Of a stretch of DNA of 64,000 bases, positions 1 to 20,400 are shown in pieces. The first letter of the stretch is position 1; each line of letters opens with the position of its first letter. The DNA is taken from contig OY727097.1 in NCBI GenBank assembly GCA_963402885.1, positions 30,559,401 to 30,623,400 on the forward strand, read 5' to 3'. The translations under genes and the position numbers were made by a program. The stretch is from Antedon bifida (Eukaryota > Echinodermata > Crinoidea > Comatulida > Antedonidae). The notes beneath the pieces were generated by a model, which saw only the letters and a program-made list of their open reading frames with translations, did not search any database and was not told the origin of the DNA.

Positions 1-806
1 TGGTTAAACATTGGTCAACATCAGCTGGTAGTTCTATCTCGCAGTACTTCGTCCAGCTACTACCCTCCGCAAACCCTCTCAAGCAACTTTGCTGATGACC
101 CTGTAAAAAAAATTGTAAATGTTAATAATCAAAAATGGAAGAAAATTTAGTATAAATTTATTTACAAATCAAACAGCAGAAATCATACCAACAAGGCGAT
201 TAAATTCCTTTCTGGGGATTTGTTGTGAGTTTGTCGCACAATTCTTCGCAACACAATACACAGACCAACCGAGCACAATAACCTATCTGATGAGAGGATG
301 GCAGGCAATTTGCTCTGAAGAACAACATCTGGTATATCTTCAGATTTCAACCATTCACATTTTAGTTCATTAGGTAGGCATAGTGGTGTGGAGGATGTTG
401 ATGATGTTGTCTTGTTGCCAGATGGGTCACAGAGGAGAACTCGAAAGATGTCATTGTCAGTCTTACAATAGTTGAGAACAAAGATTACGATGCGGGACCG
501 AATCGTTAAGTTTTCATGGCAGCCTTCAAGATAAAGGTTTTCTGACTCAAAAGATGTTTTGTTCAAAATATCATCACCTAAAAATGAAAACAAAATACAA
601 TTAATTATAGTAGGCCTCATTAGACATTAATTACTGAAAACGTATCAAAATTCTTAGAATAATTTCATTTGGATTCAAATTGCATGATTTGTTTACGTCA
701 CATGTCATGGTAACCAAGTTACTGACTGACATTCTTGTATGATCAGATCACAAAGATGTACAAACAAATATTTTTCTTTACCAAAGCTGTTTTTCGAAGT
801 CTTCAT
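1..806 (-). CDS. GSTCD: GSTCD ortholog, N-terminal part (gene runs off the left edge)
   Basis: Glutathione S-transferase C-terminal domain-containing protein. Three coding exons on the minus strand, joined in frame: 806-782 (starts MKTSKNSF), 577-189, and 100-1 (cut by the window edge). Junctions are 782|GT donor, AG|577, 189|GT donor and AG|100, with phases 1 and 0. The second exon reads ENLYLEGCHENLTIRS and then a hydrophobic IVIFVLNYC stretch. The third reads GFAEGSSWTKYCEIELP, which lines up with the conserved start of human GSTCD. In that family a GST-C-like fold follows, and a methyltransferase-like C-terminal region lies further on; neither is in view. The biochemical role of the family is poorly defined. 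The gene is head-to-head with PIBF1 across about 470 bp. Identification rests on remembered similarity. Confidence 0.85.
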
Positions 807-1275
807 TGTGAAATAATGGTGCCGAGCCAGTCAACTGCGTCTATTTGTTAAATTTGAATAAATAACATTATTCTTTCATCGACGCAAATCAATTTTTACA
901 ACATTAACATTATCTTAACACTCTCACTTTAGTAAACCCATTTATAAAGGGATCTAAAATTGTTTTTTTGTAAATAATGTGGGACTGGAAAAATTACACA
1001 GCTGCTACTGACTGTGTGACATGTGCTTCTGTTGTTGCATTATGATGACATTTTAGAGCTCTTTTGATTGGTCCTTTAATGGATAATTTTATCAAACTAT
1101 CCAATAAAAAGTAGCCTGTCATAATGAAAATTCCTAATAACAGAGGGCGCGATTTCTTAAATTCATAATTTGCCAACTTGTTTTTGTTGTCGTGTCAGCG
1201 CGAAATAGAAGAGGCCTAGAAAAAAGTATTTAAAGTATATTTATATCTAAAGAAAATGGTATAATATTTATAAAT
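807..1275. promoter_or_regulatory. Shared GSTCD/PIBF1 head-to-head promoter interval
   Basis: This 469-bp gap separates the two divergent start codons, so it must hold both 5' UTRs and at least the core promoters. The stretch from about 1185 to 1250 has the only CpGs close to the PIBF1 start (a gtcgtgtcagcgcgaaat segment). No TATA box is convincing on either side. TTACGTCA, a CRE-like octamer, lies nearby at 693-700 inside GSTCD intron 1. Transcription starts cannot be placed from sequence alone. Confidence 0.5.
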
Positions 1276-10327
<9,052 letters not shown>

Positions 10328-10904
10328 TTTCTCAAAATATATTTATTTGAGAATTTAGCTTTCTGAACTTGTCAATGATGTTATCAGCTGCTATGGTGTT
10401 GTTTCTAAAGAGGTTCTCTAGGACAGGTATCAAGGCTCCGGAGAGATCAGAGGCTAGAACAACCAAATTTGATGTTCACCTTTTATATTCATTCACATCA
10501 CTAAACAAAAACGTCGTTTTGTGTGCTGTGTGCTTTAGTATGTGTAAACTCTGGAATGTTGCTAGCCGTGATGTGAACGGTATTAGTTGACTTTCCTAAA
10601 CTATTGAACAAAAATATCCCTTAATTTTTATATTAACAGGGTATTGTTTAAATATTTTAATTTAGTTGAATGTATTATAATTACTGATAATTTTTTAATT
10701 AATTTTAAATTTAGCAAATGTAAAAGTTTTTATTTTAAATTTTTTATAAGAATGAATTACCGTCAACCTGCGACACATAATGATTCTTAAAACCACTGTG
10801 TGTAACTATTATTTATTTCTCTAAGTTGAAATCTCTTTGGGATGTGAATATTAGAAAAAATAGGAATAGAAATTTTTATTTTAGCAGTAAATTTAAGAAG
10901 TTAT

Positions 10905-10910
10905 AATAAA
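10905..10910 (+). terminator. Candidate PIBF1 poly(A) signal AATAAA
   Basis: Canonical hexamer 578 bp past the PIBF1 stop codon, on the coding strand. Another lies near 11143. Which is used cannot be told from sequence. Confidence 0.4.
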
Positions 10911-11315
10911 ATGAAAGAAACTGCAGAAAAAAACATGAGTTAATAGCCCAAGAAAAAGATTATATGTATGCTGTGTAAAATTTAAATAACTACGTTATTG
11001 ATAAAATGGTTTGAAATATTTTCCATTACCATTCTGTTCATCCTAAAAAAGAGTGTATATGAAAATGTAAATGAAAAATGAAATATTATTTTTATAAAGA
11101 ACACAGTATGATTTAACTATTATAATAAGCAATTTGGTTGTTTAATAAATGTCAACAAAATGTTTACAAAGCAAGAACCGATTTGTTGAGTTTATTTATT
11201 ATTTTATGCTAATTTATTTGAGATACATTGAAAAGTGAATTAAAAAATGTTAATAAATATTGGAAATTGCTGTCAAGATTTATCTGGCGCTAACGACGTT
11301 CCATAGTGTGCATCG

Positions 11316-11340
11316 TGACGTCATCATTGATGGCGGAAAG
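11316..11340 (+). promoter_or_regulatory. CRE plus YY1/ETS-like motif upstream of C2CD3
   Basis: A perfect palindromic CRE, TGACGTCA (11316-11323), is followed 5 bp later by GATGGCGGAAAG (11329-11340), a YY1/ETS-like core-promoter motif. Both lie about 125-150 bp upstream of the C2CD3 ATG, in a local CpG-containing patch of otherwise AT-rich DNA. The promoter role is inferred. Confidence 0.5.
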
Positions 11341-11463
11341 TTTGAAGAGATCAGACGACGTAAACATGAAAAGATCGTGTTTATTTCACTATAATATTAG
11401 CTTAGGCCTTGGCCTTATATAAATATTTATGAAAATAATGAGTATTGGCATCAACTCGAAAGA

Positions 11464-14400
11464 ATGAAAGGTAAAAAAGGGAAAACTGGATTAAAAAAGG
11501 CAAGGAGACGAGGTAAGGAGTGAGCCAGGCTAGCCTAGCTAGTGTTGTGTGTGTGGTGGTGCAGCGAGCAGGCAGCGCGTGGGAGAAGGGTTTTTTGGCT
11601 ACTGTGCCTGGTGCTCTGGCGGTATTATGGGCCGTCAGGTATGGAACGTCCAAATTCATGGTGCGCCACCGAAGACAAATAAAAATAGGTGTAGGCCTAG
11701 CCTACCTGTTGCTACCCTCCCGTTCTAACAAAATAAAAAAAAATATTGGTTTGTTTTAATTTAATTGAAATAACTTGAATTGCTCTTTAATTAAATTGAT
11801 AATATTAACAATAAGTAAAATTAAAGTTAACAATTTGTTTGAATAATATTTAGCGCCAAAGGAGAATGTACAAGCATCGACAAGCTTGCCCCCTGAAGTT
11901 GAGGGTCAGCTCCGGTGTTACCTGCGAGTTAGTGTAACTAAGATTGTTTGGACCATCTCAAGTCCACCAGACATTGTACATGTGAGACTTCGATGGTGGG
12001 GTGAACTCTCAAGCGGTACTGTATACAGGTTTGTATGTAGTGTGAACACATACTTAGCAAATAATGACTCCGATCTACATACATTTAAGCAACATTCAAG
12101 TCATTTACCAATATCAAGATTTGATATTTAAAAAATCTATTGTTAATATTTTAGGCTTAAGCTCTGTCTACACTATCAAACTAGTTTGACAAAAAGTGTG
12201 ATGTGCCCAAATATGGTAGTGATATGATATCAATGTGTCACATCACATTTTTTGTCACACAAAGTTTGATAGTGTAGATAGAGCTTTAGATATTGCTAAT
12301 ATTTGTTTATTAATACTATATAGATTGTGGAAGTATACTCAGTTTATACTAACAATAACATGCCTAAAACACACCTTTTTCCATTTCAGACCTTTCGACG
12401 TGAAGAATCATAAAAAATCAACTTTAAAATCAATTGCTAGATTTCCTATTAGATGTGGACCCAAGCAGTTTGCAACATATTTGAATGATATCCTTTATGT
12501 TTATTTATGTAAATTAATCAATACCTGGTAAAAGTACTTTTAATAATGTTTAATAATGAATGAGATAACTATTTATTATTTTACTTTTGACTGAAAATAG
12601 GATGCTAAGCTCCAGAGATCAAAGGATTTGTCTGTGGCTGCGACACAATCAGTTCCACGCTCCTTAACAGACACTGCAAGCGACAGAGAATATGTACATA
12701 CAGTACTGTTGGTATTTGTTGCAGCCAGACATAAGATCAAAGGAATGTTATCTTGGCAAGACGAGCTCATTATCCTGTTGTTAGATTGCCTTGGTAGTAG
12801 ATAAATATAGATACAAGAAAAACTATTATAAATAGCTATTTATTTTTCAGATATGTAAAAAGCTAGACAAAAATGAGTGGACAATGTTTTTACAATCATT
12901 TTTCTCCTTCCTACATTCATTCTTCATTGACTGACCTTGACTTTTCGTATACATATGGGAACAGCTGTGTTTGAGGTATTACGTGGGCAAACTATGACAT
13001 TGATGGGTAAAGCACAAATAAATGAAATTGGACATCTGGCACCTACAAGACCAATTAATGGGCAAGTTGTTTTATTGGTCTTTAAGACAATCTAATAATA
13101 TGTTATTTCTGTTTTTAAATATTTGATGTATGGTATGTTTAATTTCTGTTTTCGTAAATTAATATTTGATGTATGTTTACTTATAATTAAATAAAAGTAC
13201 TACAAATGTTTGTCAGGATTATATTTTACACTTAATTCAAGTTCATTTATTTTTATTTATTGTATAGATTGTTTAATGTGTTTTCTAATAAGAATGCAGA
13301 GAAGATTGCAGAGCTCCAGATCAGCCTTGTTTTTGAGCCACTTCCAGGTAAGTAGAAACTTATTCAAATTTATGTTTTATACCAGATCAAAATTCGAAAA
13401 ACTTATTTCAAATCGGATTTGAATCTTCTTTCTTGTTTTAAATGCATAGATGAATCCATCCTTTTCAGGACACCCGTATTCAGTTCACTTTTCTGTGATA
13501 CAAATGAGCCACAGTATAGATTTTAACACATTGGTAAAACCCTTATTAATATGTTTTGTTGGGTCCTGAATATGTTCCCTTAAAAGTGTGCTACTGTTTA
13601 ATATGTCTTTATGTTTATATATATGTTTATTTAAATTTTCAAATTTTTCTTTAAATTGAAGTTTCATATGAAAGTTCAAGCTCAATGCCGACTACCGACA
13701 TGAGTATGCTGCCTAGAGAAAGTGACAGGTCAGGAAATGTCAGCTCAGTGTCAAAACAACAACCAATCAGCTATCAGCATTCTGTCGCCTCCACCAATGA
13801 TCCATCTCCAAGATCAAAGATAAAGGTTCATTTTTTAATATTAGCAGTTTTATTCTAGTCATAGTGTAATTCCATAGTCCTTTCTGATTTAGGATGGGAA
13901 TATACTTGGCCAAAAATGGTAACATATGATTGAACAAAACAAGTTTTTTAATATTTAGCAGCTTTTTTGATTTTTATATAATCCCACATCTTCTTCCCAC
14001 CATAACCCTTAGTTAGTCTCGGTCCTCACCCCATGCTTTATCCGAGTGTTATCTCACAGTTATTTATTAACTGTTAAAAATAGTAACATGATCTAACAAA
14101 ACAAAGGTTTATAATATTTCTATTGTATTTTCAGGTATCTGAGCCTAGGACCAACATTCGCACGCCTAGAGGTATTGATAGTGATTACAGCTTTGTGATT
14201 GGTCCAGGGTACACAGCTGGTCAGTCTAGTAAGGATACAACAACCGACGTCTCTAAGATGGAGACAAAATTTGATGAATACAAATCTAAACAAAACAAAG
14301 GTAAAAATCAAATTCTTTTTTATTCTTTTCTATTTTTTGTTCATTTCTGACAATCCAAGTGCTAATAAATATAAACTCCTGTCCTGTATTACATGAAAAA

Positions 14401-17400
14401 ACTGAGTAAAAAACTGTTACTAAACTTTCTAAAATTCATTTCTTTTTAATAGAGTATCTTGGTAAGTCTGATTCCACTGTTTTGGAAACAGAAGCATCAA
14501 AACCGCCAACTGTTGCACTACATCCGCTGAAGGAGGCAGGCTCGGACTTAATCAGTAACCTTTTAAACAGAGGCACACAACTACGAAACAATATGATTCA
14601 AGCGGAACTTGATACATGGAATAATCCTTCAACACTCACATCTGAACCTCTGTAAGTTTATTAAAACATTAGTATTACAATAGTTGGAGAGACACGCCTT
14701 TATTTTGGCAGCTGTTATCTCTCCTCAGTGCTCATTTTTTATGTTTTACTGAGAGCAATAAATAAAATTAAAACATTTTAGATAATAATCAAAGCTTCAA
14801 TAAAAAACAAAAAATAATGTTTGCTATTATTAAACTGATAAAATATACAAATGAAAACAAATACTGATAGATTGAACTTAGAAATAATAGTTTTTATCTT
14901 GATGGTGGTACAAAAGCTTTTTTAAATTCATACATTTAAAATTTAAACTTATCGTTTGGAGGAAGTGAAGCTTGTGTCAATATAGGCGTAGGCATATTCA
15001 TTTTCTGGTTCTTCAATAACGTAATCGCTTTCTGGCAGTTGGACTGGCACTTTGGCAAAAGGAGTAGCCTTTTTAATTCTGGGGGAGATCGGCATTTTAG
15101 GGGGCGCTACAGAATCTGATGCGTTTTCACAAATTTTGTTGAGCTTGGTCAGCGATCCTCCTGTGTGTTTGGCATTCAGCATTCTACTAACAAACTCTGG
15201 TTTGGTAGATGGTAATGAGCTGATTGCTGACTGTGACCTTTGCACTCCTTTCGACGGTTTTGCCGGGAAATTCGGTTTTACAGGTTGAAACTTGCTGTCA
15301 AAGACTGGTCTTGGTTTAGCTTGGTTTTTGTCTTTCATAGACGGTAGCATATCGTTCTCATACGTGTCGTCGTATGTGCCTTCTTGCTCGTAGATTTTCA
15401 GGTAATCCTGTTGATTAGAGCTCTTAAGGTCTTCAGCGATTTCTTTATGTTGTAAATTTGTTAAAACAGTTGGACGTGTTAAAAATTGCAAAAGCTGTTT
15501 TTTCGGATTGTCATCAACCGTTTCTGAACGATTCTTTAATTTGTCAGTGACTAGTTGATGTTGTGAACCAATATCACCAGCCTCTATTGGCTGTATCTCA
15601 CCAGTAGTGGTGGTTACTCTGGCACTCTTTGTTGAACCTGGTGTAGCATTGATGGTGAGCTTCTTAAGCACCATAGCTAGTACAAACGTGTTGAACAAGA
15701 CAACCAACAAAGTAAGACACTGTAGTGTGATTATTGCATCCTCCATATCTTCAATCAACTGGATATTCACTATGAAGAATATTTATTTAAAGAAGAAATT
15801 AATAATTACTGTAAAAAAAAAATATTAAAACATATCAATATTCTAGAATATTCTTTGATTAAAAATCCTCAAATGTTGGGAGTTTTTTTCTTGTATTTCC
15901 ATACGTGTTTGATAAAAAAAATGACTGGGATAATAATGTGATATAAGAACGATTATTATTATGGAAGGACTTTTTTACACTATGATATGCAGTTACCATT
16001 TTTGTGCAGAGTGCTGCTGTGCTTTTATTACAACATATCACTATTTTTATAAGTTAGTTTCTAGCTAAAGGTGTGATAAACTAAACCAATCTAGCCAAAT
16101 GAAGTGTTTTTCTAGTACAGTCCAGGAATCTGATCACTTTCCCCTACCTAGATATTGAGCTAGCCTTCAAGCAGGTTTAGAAAGCATAGCATTCTCTATT
16201 TTTCCTGTCCAACTATTGGATGTGGTTGAAATATATAACTTATATATCTTAGAAGATATAATATATATTAAATAATTATTACATACCTCTGCTCTGGATA
16301 ATTAATGCTTTTAATAGATAGCCCTGTGTGTACCTTCTATAAAAGGTATTCATGCATTGTTGTATGTAGACACATTTACATGTTGCTGTTCTAAGCTGTT
16401 TTTCTCAACTTGTTGGGAGTCATAGTACCGAAACTTGTTCTCATGTAGTACCAGTAGTTTCTATAATGTATAAACATGAAAATAAAACTTAAGTTTCTAT
16501 TTCTTACTTATATCCTTGTTTCATTTAGCTATACTATATTACAGAGTACTACATCTCTGTATTTCAACAAGTACTAAAAATGAATTTCCTATTTTTAGTA
16601 CTTGTTGAAATACAGAGATGTAGTACTATAAGCAATTATCCCATATAAATGTAATTGAAATTCATTCATTTGTATATACAGTAGGCCCCTGTAACTATTA
16701 TCTATTATTCGTAATTTTGTATATATTTTCTTGATTTGTTGAATTGTTTTATAAATTGCAATAAAGTTTTTAAAAATCTATTTAGGAAAAACTGAATGTT
16801 TTAAAAATTATTATTATTTTTATCGTAAACATTATAGGTATAAATTATCAAGAAATATTATCAACAAGATAACATTCATTTATGATTTAATTTTATATTT
16901 TCTATTTGTTTAGACCTAGATCTGATGAGTTACTACACAATGTTTTAGAAAGTGATACAAGACACAAAATTCATCAATTACCCACTGGTGTCAGAGGTCA
17001 TGAGATCATTGACCCTTACGTGGTTGATACCCATGATTCTACTGAGTTCAATGACCTTGAAACTAGGACAGTAGAGCTTGTATTAGGGGATGCAGTTCCT
17101 AACAATAAGTTGAAACTGCTTCAAAAATTCCAGGTACTGTTTAATAAAAAAAAATCATGTTCACCCCTTCCCCATGTCTTCATTCATCCTCCCCCTCCCC
17201 TCCATTTTTGTCTTCCTTTTCCCGCTAATTTAATTCACCTCGGCTCCATCTTTTCCCACCTCTCATATGTTCTCAACATCTGTAATCTCTCCATTAAACT
17301 TTAATTTACAAAATTAACGCAATCCTAGAAGATCCTTTTTAAAACACCCTGTAAGGAGACGCACATTACGTTCCATACATGCTCATCATGTTAGCATTTT

Positions 17401-20400
17401 GGCACTTGATCACTAACATGTGTTGTTAACCATTATTGTTCAGGGGTGGATTCGCGAAATTGTAATGCAAAAGATAAGACATCAAATTGAGCTCAGCCCT
17501 TCATTTCACCATTTTTAGGCCTTAAGGCCCCCATCCCTCCACTTATTTCAAAATCCTGGACCCCCCATTGTTGTTATTGAAGTTTGTTTCTCACTGATTT
17601 GTCTGAATACTAAATGTTTGTTTTAAACAGGATGATTTAGATGCAGTTAGTGTGTCATCTAACAGTGATGATGATGGTGGTGGTATGTTGAGTGAGTTAG
17701 AAGATCCAGTCCACGATGACACCATACTGCAAGAGTTATTCTACAAAAATGCTGTGAGTACAGTACATGTTATATTATTCACCCCCTTTGTTATGTTTTC
17801 TTTCTTTTATTTACCCAAAAAATAAATTATAAACATTGTAAACATAAATAAAACATAATAAATCATTATGAAAAAGAATAGTCAATTTAAGCCCCTAAAC
17901 ATTGAAGAATAAATAGTTAAAACAATAAGGACAGATGTATATAATATATCATGAATGGTACAGTTCATCACAAGAATAACAAAAATTTAGCATTCATTTC
18001 TAAAACTCCAGAAAATGTAATAATTAAGACTTAAAGATGTATTGTCCTCCAAAACAATGAAAAATGAAGATTAATTAAATCAGATTTTGAATAGGCCATT
18101 TTGTAGTTTTAATTAAGTTAATCACTTCAGTAGAAAACAAAACGAAAAAAAAAATGTTTTTATTTATAAAATAACTTATAAATCCATTTTGATTGATTGA
18201 TAGTTTTTTGCTTTAAATTTTTTCAGGTAAATATATTTTGTTTAGATCAAATTTTTGGTCAAAAGTGGATAACTATTATGTGACATTAAAATGGCATATT
18301 AAAAAAAAATTCAGGTGGACAATACTTCTTTAAGTGTTTTTTTTTTATTTATTTATTTTTTTTTTTACCATATTTAGTGAGGGTGATCCATCCAGCAATT
18401 GCTGATCATTAGGGACCCTCAGACAAGACAAACATATACACAAGATGCTCTACATAAACAAAGTCTTATTACAAGTCTTTGGGAGTGGAGTTGTAATTTT
18501 GTCCTTAGAAAAAATCCTGACATGTGACAGGACTTGAACCCAGGACCCTTGGAGTGGTAGCCAAGCATCATAACCACCAAGCCACAACTCCACTTTGACT
18601 GCCAATTGTTCTAAATATATTTTGTTATTTTGTCTTTTTGATAAAGGAAAGTAGTAGTGATAGTTTAAGTGACATTCTCAGCAGTGAAGATGAAAAACTA
18701 AACCAAAGCAATAATCGATCAATATCAATAGATGATCCTGGTAATATTGTAAGTACAAAACAAGTTCATGCTTACTGAACTAAAGCTCTGTCTACACTAT
18801 CAAACTAGTTTGATGTCGCCAAATATGGTAATGGTATGCCCAAATATGGTAGTGATATGACATCATCATGCCAATATATGGGCACATCACATTTTTATGT
18901 CACATAAAGTTTTATAGTGTAGACAGAGCTTTAGTTTAAATGATTGTTTTATTAACAATCAGGTGTCAGTAGGCCTACTATCAAAACTTAAGCCTTTCAC
19001 TTTCTCAACTGTTTTCATTTTTGTTAAAGTTCAGTCTTATTGAAATAAAGATAGTTCATATTCATTCTTATATAGCGCATATAAGCAAGCTCTCAATGTG
19101 CTGCACATTATTACTCCGGTTATTTTTTGGATCAGACATCAAACATAATAATGCAGCTAGTGATCAGCGCAAAGTTGTGTCTTGATCTAACTGGTAACCA
19201 TTTTATACACCTGGGAGGAGAGAGGCAAATGTAAGTAAAGTGTTTTGCCTAAGGATACAAACTATGAGGAGAGGGTTGGATTCAAAACATGATTTCATGG
19301 ACAATAATCCAACGTTCAACACACTGCGCTACACGCTCTGAATCATTTTTGCAGTTTTTGTTTCAACTTAATTTATTTACAGCGCCCTCCATCAAGAAAA
19401 TCTTCAAGAGTTAGTAGTCGACAGGGAAGTCACTCATCCCAACCAGACACCGGTAGAGAACTAGGTAATCATAATCGTGATGATATCAGTGATGATGATG
19501 TACGCAGTCTGTCAGCAAGGTCTGAAGGATCCAGAGTGTCTTTTGATGATGTCATTGAAGACGAGGTGAAAGGTCATGGTGAGTTGTCGATAATTTTGGT
19601 TCATTTTATTTATAGAGTTTTTGTTTATGCCTTTATGTCTAAATGTGAATTTAGATAAATAATTTTTGTTAAATAGTGTTAGATATATTTATCTAAACTA
19701 TAGTTAATTCTGGTTAATTTATTTATAGAGTTTGTTTATGCCTGTGAATTTAGATAAATAATTTTTTTTAAATATTGTTAAGATATATTTATTTGTTTGT
19801 TTACCATGCACCCTTGAATATGCGATGCGGTCCAAGAAACAAAACAGAACAGAACATGTTGAGAAAAATGACATGAATAACTAAACTAAAACTATTTACA
19901 AGCAACAATACAATACTATAAATCCATCATTGGCAGTTCTTTATATATACAGTTAATTTATATGTAATATATTTTCGCAATTATTAAAAACATGGTAAAA
20001 CATTTCCTACAATAGGTTGCAATGTTGTAGAAGGACTGAGCATTGAACGATTGACCTTGCTTGGAAGGGTCAATGTTGCTAGGGTCAATATTGACCACAT
20101 GATACTAGAAAACGTATCTTCTGAAGCACCCACACCTTCAAGAACCCCTAGGAGTCGTAAACTTAAAAGTAGACCACCTAGGCCAGTGCAGAAACGCAAA
20201 AGGTGAGCAAGTCATTCATTTGTTTGTCAAACATAACATTTTGTAAATTTTAAATCAGTTAAATATCAATAAATATTATTATCATTGTCCCCATGTTAAT
20301 CAGTCATTATTATATAATTCAATAGAACATATAATTATTATATAATTCAATAGAACATATCATTATTATATAATTCAATAGAACATACTTAGTGGAGTAC

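Larger units (their letters stand above)
10328..11463. other. PIBF1 3' end and C2CD3 upstream region
   Basis: There is no further coding exon here. AT-rich sequence after the PIBF1 stop holds poly(A) signal candidates (AATAAA at 10905-10910). The last 170 bp before the C2CD3 ATG carry promoter-like motifs. ORFs in this stretch (such as 10369-10590) have no coding character. Confidence 0.6.
14652..16913 (+). other. C2CD3 intron 8, host of a nested gene and a perfect hairpin
   Basis: A 2.3-kb intron, long for this gene. It contains the opposite-strand gene at 14949-15746, a candidate 5' exon for it ending at 16287, and the perfect inverted repeat at 16545-16627. The rest is AT-rich with no other signal seen. 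Confidence 0.7.

Noticed and set aside
666..720. RFX X-box upstream of the ciliary gene PIBF1
   Set aside because: The GGTTACCATGACA stretch matches only one half of the X-box, and it lies inside GSTCD intron 1.
11520..11759. 79-codon plus-strand ORF
   Set aside because: It begins in C2CD3 intron 1 just after the exon 1 donor and has no family resemblance.
12657..12668. Second U12 branch-like string (ctccttaac) in the AT-AC intron
   Set aside because: It is about 290 nt from the acceptor and belongs to a dispersed repeat. The CCTTGAC at 12935-12941 is correctly spaced.
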